Part shown: positions 25,645 through 33,956 of the stretch, one piece after another
Position numbering within the stretch: the first letter of the stretch is position 1
How the letters are laid out: each line of letters opens with the position of its first letter
DNA from: Deltaproteobacteria bacterium
Lineage (GTDB): Bacteria > JAGRBM01 > JAHCIT01
Length of the DNA: 64,000 bases
Direction: 5' to 3'
NCBI GenBank assembly: GCA_026129095.1
Contig: JAHCIT010000002.1
Location: forward strand, 372,001-436,000
Translations under genes and position numbers: made by a program
The notes under the pieces: generated by a model
Databases searched by the model: none
What the model was told of the DNA's origin: nothing
What the model saw: the letters and a program-made list of their open reading frames with translations, nothing else

Positions 25645-27759
25645 TCAGGTATCTCCTTGCCTGGGAAGCAGAATGGTGAATCGTGTCCCTTTTCCGGGGG
25701 CCGAGTCCACCTCGATGGCGCCCCCATGGGCTTCGATGAACCGGCGGGCGATGGCGAGACCCAGTCCCGTACCCTTCTTCTTGGTGGTGAAAAACGGCTC
25801 GAATACCCGGTCCTTCATTTCCGGCGGGAGACCCTTGCCCGTGTCGGACACCTCGAAAACGGTCACAAGCCCTTTCAGGCGTCCGCTTGCCGCCCCGGCG
25901 GGAGCGACCTCACCCCGGGCTTCCAGCCGGATCACGCCCCCCTCGCTCATTGCCTGCAATCCGTTGATGCCGATATTGATCAGCACCTGCTCCATCTGGT
26001 CCTCGTCAAAGGGAACCGTCTCCGGCAGATCCTTCACTGATACCTCGATGGTTTTCCCGGCGGCGGCCTCGTTCTGCTTGAGAACAGCGGCGATGCCCTC
26101 CAGGAAAGCCCGGACATTCACATGCGACAGCTTGATCTCCCGCGGCCGTGCATAGGCGAGAAAGTCGGTCAGGATGTGGTTGAGGCGGTTGGTTTCCTTC
26201 CTCAGGACCCCGAACAGGGCCTTTTTCTCCTCCTCGGAAAGTTCCGTGGCGTTCTCCGGATCAAGCAGATGGGTCGTCGTCACCAGTGAATTGAGCGGAT
26301 TCCGTATTTCATGTGCAAGTACCGCTGACATCTGCCCCACAAACGCCATCCGCTCGGCTTCGATCGCCTTGGAACGGGAGTCGGCAAGATTCATGGCCAT
26401 CCGGTTGAACGCACGGGCCAGCTTCCCCAGTTCATCCCCCCGGTCCACTTCCACTGCGACTGCCTGGCTTCCGGCCCCCATGCTCTCCACCGCTTCAGTG
26501 AGGGTTTCCAGGGGTTGCGTAATGGACTGGGAAACCCGCCAGGCGGTCGCCACGATCAGTACGGCAATCAGCACCACCACAAATCCGGCAAACAGCCAGA
26601 CCCGGACACCCTGTTGGAAAATCGGCTTGATGGCAGCCATGGCCCCTTCCGAGAAAACACGGGCCGGTGCACCCAGGTACAGCGTCCAGCCCATCGATTC
26701 GATCTTGTGGAATGCGACCAGTTGCGGCCCATCGCCGATATCCACCTCGAAGGAGCCGATTCCCGCCGCCAGGCGTGCCCGCTCGCGCATCAGGCCGCCG
26801 GCCTCGTCGACCGGCAGCATGACCAGCTCATGCCCGGCGGATCTAGCGCCGGATTTGGGTAGTCCGGCCGCATGAACCGAGTGGCTTGCCCCCACGAGCC
26901 TTTCGTTCTGGTCATAAACCCGGACAAATCCGCCCCTGTCACCCGGTTCCACCAGTAGCGGGGTAATCCGTTCCAGGGGGATATTCACCGCCAGCATCCC
27001 CAGAAACTCGCCCGACCTCACCCACAGCGGGGCGGCAAACGTCAGCACCCAGGCTCCACCCAGCGGATCAAGATGGGTGCCAATCAGCCGGATGTGGCGG
27101 TCCGGATTCTCTCCTGGCAGAACCCGCCGGTAGGACTCCAGCTGCCGGAAATCAAAGGCCGGGTCGAGGCCTGCAATCCGTCCGGAGGCGTCGGGATCAG
27201 ACGGCGGATAACGCAGCAGCAGCGAGCTTGTCGTGACAATATAGGCCGCCGACGCCGACGGGTTTGAGCGGACCCACTGCGAGAGAAATCCCTCGGCCGA
27301 AACGAGCCGTGGAATCTCGTTCCGTACACCGTCGGGCAAGGTCTGTCCCCATGCAGGATAGAGATAGACCGGGCGCAGGTCGTCGGGGTTGGGTGAAGCC
27401 CATATCCCGCTGGAGCGGCGGACCAGTTCCACAGGCCGGAGTCCGGACTCCCGGCGCGTGGAGCCTGACAGGACATCCTCTATCTGGTCCTGCACGCGCC
27501 TCAGGTCGGCGAGCATCAGCTCAAAATGCTGGGAGACCCGGGTGGCCTCGGACCTCGCCAGTTCGCGGAAGTTTTCCTCGGCAAGGTTCTTCACGATCCG
27601 GAGGCCGGATTCGAACGACATCCGCTGGAGCACATAGACGGTGTCGGCCACCACCGCCGCGATGACTCCCAGCGGCAGGATGGAGATGGAGAAGAACAGG
27701 GCCACGAGCCGGTACCGGATAGGGATAAACCTGTTCATTTTGCGGAAGTCGAAGGACAT
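25645..27759 (-). CDS. Membrane sensor histidine kinase (NtrB-like output)
   Basis: From ATG 27759 the protein has 704 residues. A first membrane helix at about 18-40, a large periplasmic sensor region of about 340 residues with a double-Cache look, and a second helix at about 388-408 are followed by a HAMP domain. The kinase core has His483 in LAHEIRNPLNSLV, N box VLINIGINGLQAMSEGG, G1 DTGKGLP, F box FEPFFTTKKKGTG and G2 GTGLGLAIARRFIEAHGG. The Cache-type region suggests sensing of a small periplasmic ligand. It is translationally coupled to the sigma-54 regulator gene. The longer frame to 27807 is not needed. Confidence 0.93.
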   Translation of the reverse strand: MSFDFRKMNRFIPIRYRLVALFFSISILPLGVIAAVVADTVYVLQRMSFESGLRIVKNLAEENFRELARSEATRVSQHFELMLADLRRVQDQIEDVLSGSTRRESGLRPVELVRRSSGIWASPNPDDLRPVYLYPAWGQTLPDGVRNEIPRLVSAEGFLSQWVRSNPSASAAYIVTTSSLLLRYPPSDPDASGRIAGLDPAFDFRQLESYRRVLPGENPDRHIRLIGTHLDPLGGAWVLTFAAPLWVRSGEFLGMLAVNIPLERITPLLVEPGDRGGFVRVYDQNERLVGASHSVHAAGLPKSGARSAGHELVMLPVDEAGGLMRERARLAAGIGSFEVDIGDGPQLVAFHKIESMGWTLYLGAPARVFSEGAMAAIKPIFQQGVRVWLFAGFVVVLIAVLIVATAWRVSQSITQPLETLTEAVESMGAGSQAVAVEVDRGDELGKLARAFNRMAMNLADSRSKAIEAERMAFVGQMSAVLAHEIRNPLNSLVTTTHLLDPENATELSEEEKKALFGVLRKETNRLNHILTDFLAYARPREIKLSHVNVRAFLEGIAAVLKQNEAAAGKTIEVSVKDLPETVPFDEDQMEQVLINIGINGLQAMSEGGVIRLEARGEVAPAGAASGRLKGLVTVFEVSDTGKGLPPEMKDRVFEPFFTTKKKGTGLGLAIARRFIEAHGGAIEVDSAPGKGTRFTILLPRQGDT

Positions 27760-27880
27760 CGGCCTCAATATACCTGTTCTATTTCCGTATTCACTCCACC
27801 TTGGCACACGCGTCCTGTTCCATGTGAGAGCACTGTCCTAATCTGGAGTTCCGGTGTCTTGATATAACATATTGATATTA

Positions 27881-27893
27881 TTGAATTATTCAA
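27881..27893. promoter_or_regulatory. Palindrome in AT-rich divergent control region
   Basis: TTGAAT-T-ATTCAA is a perfect 6+6 inverted repeat immediately 5' of the sigma-54-like promoter. TTGATAT is also repeated at 27859-27865 and 27872-27878, 13 nt apart. The stretch is much richer in A+T than its surroundings. It could bind the sigma-54 activator, IHF or another regulator. Confidence 0.4.
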
Positions 27894-27894
27894 G

Positions 27895-27911
27895 TTGGCA
27901 CGACTGTTGTA
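27895..27911 (+). promoter_or_regulatory. Candidate sigma-54 (-24/-12) promoter
   Basis: TTGGCACGACTGTTGTA matches the sigma-54 consensus TTGGCACG-N4-TTGCA at every position but one (T for C in the -12 element), with correct spacing. It points to the lipoprotein gene at 27975, leaving a leader of about 50 nt. The divergent operon encodes an NtrC-type activator, which makes the match more meaningful. Confidence 0.55.
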
Positions 27912-27974
27912 TTACAAAAACCAGTTACCCTCGAAGGCCCATGTGGGGCCAGTGCAAGGAAAAGGGAAAAGGTC

Positions 27975-28526
27975 ATGCGGAACAACAAATTCAAAACCCT
28001 CATCTTCGTCGGATTCCTGGCGGCAACGGCTTCGGGCTGTGTCGGACCGGCCCTGCTCGCGGGTTCACTGGTGGGCCCGACTGCGGCGACCGTGAGCACG
28101 ACCGCGATGATGATCAAGGCCAGCGAAACAATGACGACCACCCAGTGGTACGACGGTATCGACTCACTCGACAAGAACAGCGATCCCGCGGCCCTGCGCC
28201 TGGCGCGGCTGCAGGAAGCCGCCCGCGAAATCGAGAGCCGCATCGGAGTGCCCGTGAGCCCGATCGAGGTCGAAATCCTGGCGACTCTCTACCAGGCCCG
28301 GAATGCCGATCTGGAGACTTTTGCCCGTGACCGCCGCCTGAGCCGTGCGCAGATCGAAGGTGCCCTGAAAACGCTGCGCGAAAAGGGACTGGTCAGCATG
28401 GCTGACCGCCCCGGCCGTTCCGGCGGATTTGAAGCCACCATGACCACCAGGGCCGCCATGCTGGGTAACCCCCTGGAACCGGCTCGTGGCGGGCACCCGC
28501 CGGTCTATGTGATGGCCGCCGAATAA
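27975..28526 (+). CDS. Lipoprotein with a winged-helix-like C-terminal segment
   Basis: The 183-residue product starts at ATG 27975 behind AAAAGG. It has a lipoprotein signal LIFVGFLAATASGC and a mature region with a hydrophobic Ala/Thr-rich stretch. The C-terminal 90 residues (VEILATLYQARNADLETFAR, then DRRLSRAQIEGALKTLREKG, LVSMADRPGR) read like a MarR-type winged helix, unexpected in an exported protein. It may be a fold used for protein contacts instead of DNA binding. The upstream sigma-54-like promoter and the divergent kinase/regulator pair suggest it is an output of that system. A strong bidirectional terminator follows. Confidence 0.7.
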   Translation: MRNNKFKTLIFVGFLAATASGCVGPALLAGSLVGPTAATVSTTAMMIKASETMTTTQWYDGIDSLDKNSDPAALRLARLQEAAREIESRIGVPVSPIEVEILATLYQARNADLETFARDRRLSRAQIEGALKTLREKGLVSMADRPGRSGGFEATMTTRAAMLGNPLEPARGGHPPVYVMAAE

Positions 28527-28556
28527 GCGTCCCGCAGACCCGCCCTCCCCGAAAAT

Positions 28557-28591
28557 CCGAAGGCCCCCGGAAAAACTCCGGGGGCCTTCGG
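28557..28591. terminator. Bidirectional intrinsic terminator
   Basis: CCGAAGGCCCCCGGA (28557-28571) and TCCGGGGGCCTTCGG (28577-28591) form a perfect 15-bp stem with a 5-nt loop. It lies between the convergent lipoprotein and acyl-CoA dehydrogenase genes. The minus-strand side is followed by ATTTTC, the plus side by GCTTCT, so both uridine tails are short. Confidence 0.8.
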
Positions 28592-28616
28592 GCTTCTGAC
28601 AACCGTGCGGCTGGTG

Positions 28617-29879
28617 TCACGCGTACAGCGGAGGGATCTGGCCAGTACGCATCACCTCCCGGGCGATGGTGTTCTGCTGGATCTGGTTGGTGCCGCCGCC
28701 AATCTCGATCAGTTTCGCGTCACGGGCGTGCATTTCCACTTCGGCATCCTGCATGTAGCCGAAACCGCCCATGATCTGCACCGCGTCCATGGCGACTTTC
28801 GTCGCCGCCGGCGCACAGTAGAGCTTGTCGGCGCAAGCGATCTCCATCGGAACCCGCTCGCCACGAACCTGGTAATCGAGCATCCGGAGATGCCAGTTCT
28901 TCACGTTCTCCCGGATCGTCAGCATGTCGGCCAGCATCCACCGGAGGCCCTGGAAATCACCGATCTTCTGGCCGAACTGCTCGCGCTCACGCATGTATTT
29001 GAACGTGAGTTCGCAGCACCGGTCTATGATGCCGAGGCACATGGTCGCCGTTCCGGTGCGCTCGCTGGAGAACACATCCCGGGACTGCTCTTTGGCCTGC
29101 TCCTTTGCCTTTTCGCCGAGTAGCTGGTTGAGCGGGATCTTCACGTTATCAAGGAACACCTCGCCCGTCGGGGAGGAGTGCATCCCCATCTTCCTGAACG
29201 GCTTGGATGCCTCGAAGCCGGGTGTGCCCTTTTCGACAATGAACGCCTGGATTGGTGTGTCGCGGCTGACGCCCTGCCCCTCGTCAATCTTGGCGTAAAT
29301 CACGAAGTAGTCAGCGAATGGCGCGTTGGTGATGAAAGTCTTGTGGCCGTTCAGCACCCACCAGTCGCCGTCACGACGGGCGGTGGTCCGCATCGAACCG
29401 TAGGCGTCAGAACCCGCCCCCGGTTCGGTCATGCCCCAGGCGCCGATTTTCTCCATCTTGAAGATGGGGAGACCGTATTTTTCCTTCTGCCACAGGGTTC
29501 CCTTGTTCATGATCGACTGACCATAGAGTCCCAGCGTCGCGCCGAACGAGAGGGCGATGCCCGGACACACCCGTGCCAGTTCAATGCCGAGTATCGAGCT
29601 CATCGCCGGGTCGTTACCGCCCAGCATCGAGCCGCCCTTCTTTTCCGCATCATCACCCGCTTCTCCGGCAGCCTTGGCCGCTTCGCGCTTCTTCATTTTC
29701 TGGAATGCGCTTTCGGCCATGCTGGTCACGCCAAACGTGGTGAGCAGTTTTTTCATCAGCGGATAGGGTGGATCTTCCGGGTGGTTCTCATGGTGAATCA
29801 CGTGGGGCCGGATCTCCTTGTCCATGAACTGCCGGATCGCCATCTGAGCCATTCTGTGCGTGTCTTTGTACTGGAACAT
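28617..29879 (-). CDS. Acyl-CoA dehydrogenase
   Basis: FAD-dependent alpha,beta-dehydrogenation of acyl-CoA. The 420-residue protein has WGMTEPGAGSDAYGSM at the flavin site, WVLNGHKTFITNAPFADYFV, the segment YMREREQFGQKIGDFQ and the C-terminal LIEIGGGTNQIQQNTIAREV. The usual YEG-T catalytic glutamate is replaced by GGGT. As in isovaleryl- and long-chain dehydrogenases, the base is probably a helix-G glutamate, and a candidate is seen in VFSSERTGTA. Residues about 58-92 are a Lys/Ala/Glu-rich insertion not typical of the family. A GTAAGGAGA ribosome-binding site precedes ATG 29879 and an operator-like palindrome lies 29 nt upstream of it. Confidence 0.93.
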   Translation of the reverse strand: MFQYKDTHRMAQMAIRQFMDKEIRPHVIHHENHPEDPPYPLMKKLLTTFGVTSMAESAFQKMKKREAAKAAGEAGDDAEKKGGSMLGGNDPAMSSILGIELARVCPGIALSFGATLGLYGQSIMNKGTLWQKEKYGLPIFKMEKIGAWGMTEPGAGSDAYGSMRTTARRDGDWWVLNGHKTFITNAPFADYFVIYAKIDEGQGVSRDTPIQAFIVEKGTPGFEASKPFRKMGMHSSPTGEVFLDNVKIPLNQLLGEKAKEQAKEQSRDVFSSERTGTATMCLGIIDRCCELTFKYMREREQFGQKIGDFQGLRWMLADMLTIRENVKNWHLRMLDYQVRGERVPMEIACADKLYCAPAATKVAMDAVQIMGGFGYMQDAEVEMHARDAKLIEIGGGTNQIQQNTIAREVMRTGQIPPLYA

Positions 29880-29907
29880 GATCGGTCTTCTCCTTACTTG
29901 ATCAAAA

Positions 29908-29925
29908 TGAATGACCGTTCAGTCA
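29908..29925. promoter_or_regulatory. Operator-like palindrome upstream of acyl-CoA dehydrogenase
   Basis: TGAATGACCGTTCAGTCA contains TGAC-N6-GTCA and aligns without gaps to the site at 63793-63810 (14 of 18 positions identical). The TGA-N8-TCA core is also found at 6024-6039. It lies 29-46 nt upstream of the dehydrogenase start, a good position for a repressor. Confidence 0.5.
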
Positions 29926-30001
29926 ATCAATGCACGGTTGCCGCATTTTGTCAATTCCGGCAATGAGCAGGGTTCAGGAACATGGATACAGTTTATGGGG
30001 T

Positions 30002-31495
30002 TTAGTGATCTTCCGAAGGGATAGTCGTGCCGTCCACCGGGGAAGCGGCATCCGTTTCTTCCGGTCCCTCCGGCTCCCCGGCCGTATTGTTTCCCTCAGA
30101 AGGCTGACGCCGCCGCGACCGGTAGGTGCCAATCACCGGCGGAGTGGTGAAAACAGGCTCGATGATCGGCCTGACGGCGGGAATCCGCGGCAGCGGCGGA
30201 ACGGCCGATGCCTCAACCTCGATATCGGCATCGTCATCCGACGGACGAAGACTCTGCCGGGCCGATTCGAGAGCGGACGAAAAGGCGCTTCGCCCGTAAC
30301 GCACCAGACCATCGAAGTCGAAGTCAGGGCTCCACCACGGCCCGGAAATGAACCGACGGGCGGCCTGTGCATCCTCTTCCCGGCTATCGCGGAAGTAGGA
30401 GAAAAACAGCAGGTCACTGCGCCGGGCCAGCTCGGGCCAGGTGTGGTACCGGCCGCCCGCCGGACCGGACCGGCCCAGATCAAGACCGAAATCGAGATGC
30501 CGGGGACCGAAATATCCACGGAACGTCCAGAGCGGATCGTCAGGGCTTATCCGCTCAATCCGGTAGTCCCAGGGCGTTCCCCCGCACAATCGCCCACAAA
30601 CAATGTCATCGGCATCCACGGCGGATCGTTCGGTTCCAGTAATGAGGTAGTGCCGTCGGGCCGGGAATGGTGTTGCCCGTATGCGCCGGCGGTAGTCGAG
30701 AGGAAGGTCGGGGTAAAGCTCGTGGGAACGGGCGGCGGAAACGACCTGTGCCCTCCCCGCCCTCGGCCAGGGAATATCAGCCCCGAATATATAGGTCCGG
30801 TGTGCGCCATGCTGGGACAGCACAAGGGCCACCGGAATCTGTTTCTCGTCCAGCACAACCCAGACGATCGCGTGCAGGTCAACCGGACGCCAGGCGGCCG
30901 GATCACCGGCCCGGCCAAGCAGCTTCTGCGTGTCAATGAGTCCCTCGGGAAGTCCGTCCGGCGCAAAGACAAACTGGTAGCGGAGAAAGATCCAGGGAAG
31001 CTGCGGGCCGTCTTCGGCGAGGCGTACGTTTTCGTATTCAACGGCGGCGAGCGAACGGGCGCAGCCGGTATCACCACTACAGGTGGGGCCCGGCGCCGGA
31101 TACAGTGACCGGCCGTGTCCTTCGGCCAGGCAAATCCCGTCCTGATCCGGCAATGCCTTCAATGTTTCCCGGCGCGCATCAGCGGCAAGGCGCTGTCCGG
31201 TCCGGCAGTCCACAGGGTGCCGGGTTGCCAGATAGCCGGTATCGGGAGCCAGCGGACCCGTTGATCCTCGCGATACCACCAGCAGGGGCTTGTGCGTTTC
31301 CAGGAGCGCCTGTTCGTCTTCCGGCGGCAGCGGCCCCCATTCGGGCCGGGCGAAGCGCTCCGAAGCCCGGTCCATCCGGTCCAGATAGTCCCGTCGGGCT
31401 TCCAGCGTCTGCCAGCGGAAAACCGATTTCAGTGCGAATGCGGCCGCCAGGGGAAGCAAAAGAATGACGGCCGCCGTAATGAGCGCTTTCTTCAC
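30002..31495 (-). CDS. Uncharacterised membrane-anchored protein
   Basis: The 497-residue product has one N-terminal membrane segment (KKALITAAVILLLPLAAAFAL, about 3-22), then a large non-cytoplasmic region and an acidic low-complexity tail (about 430-497). The segments LPWIFLRYQFVFAPDG, VDLHAIVWVVLDEKQIPVAL, VLSQHGAHRTYIFG and VVSAARSHELYPD resemble the Vps62/DUF946-type pattern, in which the protein carries WxV, SQH and S-x-H-x-x-Y blocks. This resemblance is from memory and weak. Four to six cysteines (DCRTGQ, GICLAE, PTCSGDTGCARS) could form disulfides, fitting an exported protein. Function unknown. Divergent from the VWA gene. Confidence 0.65.
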   Translation of the reverse strand: MKKALITAAVILLLPLAAAFALKSVFRWQTLEARRDYLDRMDRASERFARPEWGPLPPEDEQALLETHKPLLVVSRGSTGPLAPDTGYLATRHPVDCRTGQRLAADARRETLKALPDQDGICLAEGHGRSLYPAPGPTCSGDTGCARSLAAVEYENVRLAEDGPQLPWIFLRYQFVFAPDGLPEGLIDTQKLLGRAGDPAAWRPVDLHAIVWVVLDEKQIPVALVLSQHGAHRTYIFGADIPWPRAGRAQVVSAARSHELYPDLPLDYRRRIRATPFPARRHYLITGTERSAVDADDIVCGRLCGGTPWDYRIERISPDDPLWTFRGYFGPRHLDFGLDLGRSGPAGGRYHTWPELARRSDLLFFSYFRDSREEDAQAARRFISGPWWSPDFDFDGLVRYGRSAFSSALESARQSLRPSDDDADIEVEASAVPPLPRIPAVRPIIEPVFTTPPVIGTYRSRRRQPSEGNNTAGEPEGPEETDAASPVDGTTIPSEDH

Positions 31496-31599
31496 GGCGA
31501 TGAGCCTAACGGGAGCGGGCCTCCGGAGCCAAACTTCATGTCAGACCCCTGTCGGCAACACTCCCTCCACGCGCTACACTCCTGTCCGGAAGGAAATCC

Positions 31600-32772
31600 G
31601 TGTTTACCGATTTCTACTACACGCTCCGCGGCCATGAAGTCCCGGTCACACCGACCGAGTGGCTGACTTTCATGCATGCATTGTCAACAGGGTCCGTGCC
31701 CCCGACGATGGAAGGCTTCTATTCGGTGGGCCGCGCCCTGATGGTGAAAAACGAGGGAGACTTTGACCGCTGGGACCGGGCATTTCTCGAGTATTTCAAG
31801 GACGTGGAAAGCTCGGATGACATGATGGCAAAAATACTCGCCGGCCTTAAGGCCGTTCCGCCGAAAGAACTGACCGAGGCAGAAAAGGCACTGATCGAGC
31901 ATCTCGATCTTGAGCAGATCCGGGCGAACTTCGAGAAGCAGTACCGCGAAGGGCATTTCAGGGAACACGTAGGCGGAAGCAAGCGTATCGGCACCGGTGG
32001 CACGTCCACGCAAGGAAACAGCGGCTTCAACAAGGCGGGCGTACGGGTGGGGGGCGACGGCCGGCTCCGCCGGGCAGTACAGATCGCCGGTGAGCGCAAG
32101 TTCCGCGACTATGCGGGCGACCGGGTGATCGACATCCGGACCGTGCAGCTTGCGCTCCGCCGTCTCCGGAAACTGGTGCCTACGGGACCGGAGGACGAAC
32201 TCAACCTCGACCGGACCATCGACGCCACCGCGAAGAATGCCGGGGATATTGATCTCGTCTGGCAGCAGCGCAAGCTGCCGGGCGTCCGGCTGGTGCTGCT
32301 GATGGATTCGGGCGGCAGCATGTGGCCGCACGCCGAGCTGGTGGAGATACTGTTCTCGGCCGCGAAGGGCCTGTTCAGGGAGGTCGAATTCTTCTATTTC
32401 CACAACATGGTTTACGATCAGGTCTGGAGGAGTTTCCGGACGGGCGAGAAAGTCCGGACGGCGGAACTCATTCATGACCGGGTTCCCGAAACCAAGATCC
32501 TCTTTGTCGGCGACGCCGCCATGGCCCTGTCAGAACTGCTCTCCGTCAACGGCGCCATTGACTACTTTGCCCGTAACGAACCGGGCATCCGGTGGCTCAC
32601 CCGGTTCCGCGACAAGTTCCGTCATGTGGCATGGCTGAACCCGGAGCCGGTCGAGAACTGGCACTATGCCGATTCAACGGCACGCATCGCCCAGATGATT
32701 CCGATGTTCCCGCTCACGCTGGAAGGACTCGAGGATTCCGTCCGGGAACTGACACAAGGACGGGGGCGGTAA
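31600..32772 (+). CDS. VWA domain protein, CoxE-like
   Basis: From GTG 31600 (AAGGAAA upstream) the protein has 390 residues. The N-terminal half is helical, with a Gly-rich middle (GGSKRIGTGGTSTQGNSGFN), and the C-terminal half is a von Willebrand factor A domain beginning RLVLLMDSGGSMWPHAELVE. The MIDAS reads D-S-G-G-S instead of D-x-S-x-S, so the middle ligand position is glycine. Later blocks include KILFVGDAAMALSELL and HVAWLNPEP, typical of CoxE-like proteins, which pair with MoxR-type ATPases to mature or insert cofactors in enzymes. The matching MoxR is at 39587-40411, not adjacent. Phosphofructokinase follows 18 nt downstream. Confidence 0.85.
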   Translation: MFTDFYYTLRGHEVPVTPTEWLTFMHALSTGSVPPTMEGFYSVGRALMVKNEGDFDRWDRAFLEYFKDVESSDDMMAKILAGLKAVPPKELTEAEKALIEHLDLEQIRANFEKQYREGHFREHVGGSKRIGTGGTSTQGNSGFNKAGVRVGGDGRLRRAVQIAGERKFRDYAGDRVIDIRTVQLALRRLRKLVPTGPEDELNLDRTIDATAKNAGDIDLVWQQRKLPGVRLVLLMDSGGSMWPHAELVEILFSAAKGLFREVEFFYFHNMVYDQVWRSFRTGEKVRTAELIHDRVPETKILFVGDAAMALSELLSVNGAIDYFARNEPGIRWLTRFRDKFRHVAWLNPEPVENWHYADSTARIAQMIPMFPLTLEGLEDSVRELTQGRGR

Positions 32773-32790
32773 GACCGGAAGCCTTTTCCC

Positions 32791-33780
32791 ATGCCTGAAG
32801 CGATACGAAACATCGGCGTCCTGACCAGCGGCGGAGATGCCCCTGGCATGAATGCCTGCATCCGGGCAGTGGTGCGATCGGCCTCGCGCCTCCGGATCGG
32901 GGTTTTCGGGATCGAGCGCGGTTTTCAGGGTCTTATTGACCGCTCGATCAGACCGCTCGGCGACGCCGATGTGTGGAGTATCGGGGGGCTGGGCGGCAGC
33001 ATCCTTGCTTCCAGCCGGTCGGACCGGTTCCGCACGCCAGAGGGCAGGAAGGAGGCCGCCGCATTTCTCCGTAGCCGCGAGATAGACGGGCTCGTCGCCA
33101 TCGGCGGTGACGGCACGTTCACGGGCGCCCGGCTTCTGGAGGACGAGACCGGCATCCGCGTGATGGGTTGCACCGGCACCATCGACAACGACCTGGCAGG
33201 CACCGAGAGCACGATCGGCTTCGATACGGCCGTCAACACGGCGCTGGACGCCATCGACCGGATCCATGATACCGCCGCCGCCATGCAGCGGCTGTTCTTT
33301 GTGGAGGTCATGGGCCGCCACGCTGGTGATATCGCCATCTATTCAGGCGTCGCCGGCGCTGCCGACGTGGTGCTTTATCCCGAGGACCGGACCCATACCC
33401 TCGACACGATCTGCGAATATGTGAACCGCGAGATGTCCCGCGGACACCGCACGATCCTGATCGTAGTGGCCGAAGGCGACGAACTGGGCGGAGCCGAATA
33501 CATGAAGAACGAGGTTTCCAGGCGTACCGGCGTTCCCGCCTGGGCGACCGTGCTCGGACATATCCAGCGGGGTGGTAAACCAACCGCACGCGACCGGATC
33601 ATCGCCACCCTCTCGGGCGAGGCGGCTGTCGAAGCCCTGGCCGAAGGAAAGTCCCGCATGATGGTTGGTGTCCGGGGGCTTTCACCAGTACTGGTTCCAT
33701 TCGATGAGGCTCTTCTGGCCACACATCGGGTTCCCGAGGCCATGCTCCGGCTGGTCAGGCGGGCCGCCAAAGGCGGATAA
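32791..33780 (+). CDS. pfkA: ATP-dependent 6-phosphofructokinase
   Basis: Catalyses fructose 6-phosphate phosphorylation, the committed glycolytic step. The 329-residue protein has IGVLTSGGDAPGMNACIRAV, the ATP site VAIGGDGTFTGARLL, the catalytic motif GTIDNDLAGTESTIGFDTAV, substrate contacts FFVEVMGRHAGDIAIYSG, and VLGHIQRGGKPTARDRI. GGDG and GTIDND (instead of GGDD and KTIDND) indicate ATP rather than pyrophosphate use. It lies 18 nt after the VWA gene, so it may be co-transcribed. Downstream is an unusually AT-rich intergenic region. Confidence 0.95.
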   Translation: MPEAIRNIGVLTSGGDAPGMNACIRAVVRSASRLRIGVFGIERGFQGLIDRSIRPLGDADVWSIGGLGGSILASSRSDRFRTPEGRKEAAAFLRSREIDGLVAIGGDGTFTGARLLEDETGIRVMGCTGTIDNDLAGTESTIGFDTAVNTALDAIDRIHDTAAAMQRLFFVEVMGRHAGDIAIYSGVAGAADVVLYPEDRTHTLDTICEYVNREMSRGHRTILIVVAEGDELGGAEYMKNEVSRRTGVPAWATVLGHIQRGGKPTARDRIIATLSGEAAVEALAEGKSRMMVGVRGLSPVLVPFDEALLATHRVPEAMLRLVRRAAKGG

Positions 33781-33795
33781 TTCTCTTTATTTTCC

Positions 33796-33824
33796 GATAG
33801 TTATAATATTATTCGACAACTATC
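33796..33824. promoter_or_regulatory. Inverted repeat in AT-rich region upstream of sulfate operon
   Basis: GATAGTT (33796-33802) and AACTATC (33818-33824) form a perfect 7-bp inverted repeat with a 15-nt AT-rich centre. It directly abuts TTGACA at 33825. It may be an operator for the sulfate operon, or a weak end signal for pfkA. Confidence 0.4.
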
Positions 33825-33857
33825 TTGACAAATCTAACCATTTTAAACATATATAAT
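33825..33857 (+). promoter_or_regulatory. Candidate promoter of the sulfate-uptake operon
   Basis: TTGACA at 33825-33830 is followed by TATATAAT at 33850-33857. The spacing is 19 nt to TATATA or 21 nt to TATAAT, longer than the 17-nt optimum. If TATAAT (33852-33857) is used, transcription would start near 33864, at the ATG of the leader ORF. Confidence 0.4.
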
Positions 33858-33863
33858 CTTGTG

Positions 33864-33956
33864 ATGTATGTATATTTAACAGTTTGTCCGTGTCCCATCG
33901 GCGAAACCGGCAGCACCCCGCAGCCCTGTTTCGCCACCCACGCACCGGCAAGATGA
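33864..33956 (+). CDS. Possible Cys-containing leader ORF (30 residues)
   Basis: ATG 33864 to TGA 33956 encodes MYVYLTVCPCPIGETG and a tail with a third Cys, total 30 residues. It begins about 7 nt after a TATAAT box, so it could be read from a leaderless transcript. Two Cys codons at 33885-33893 come just before the left arm of a hairpin (33900-33935). Since the downstream operon imports sulfate for cysteine synthesis, this fits a ribosome-stalling leader that senses cysteine. There is no Shine-Dalgarno sequence and three cysteines could be chance, so this is a hypothesis. Confidence 0.3.
   Translation: MYVYLTVCPCPIGETGSTPQPCFATHAPAR
33900..33935 (+). promoter_or_regulatory. Leader hairpin upstream of sulfate operon
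   Basis: GGCGAAAC (33900-33907) and GTTTCGCC (33928-33935) are a perfect 8-bp stem with a 20-nt loop. No T-run follows. A CTCCTCCTT anti-Shine-Dalgarno-like stretch at 33986-33994 lies between it and the YezD-like gene. No known riboswitch class was recognised. Confidence 0.4.

Noticed and set aside
28617-29879. Loss of the catalytic glutamate (GGGT instead of EGT) as a sign of an inactive enzyme
   Set aside because: The same substitution is normal in dehydrogenases whose base sits in helix G, and a suitable glutamate is present in VFSSERTG.
33900-33935. SAM or cobalamin riboswitch in the sulfate operon leader
   Set aside because: None of the conserved core sequences of these classes is present; only one hairpin could be drawn.
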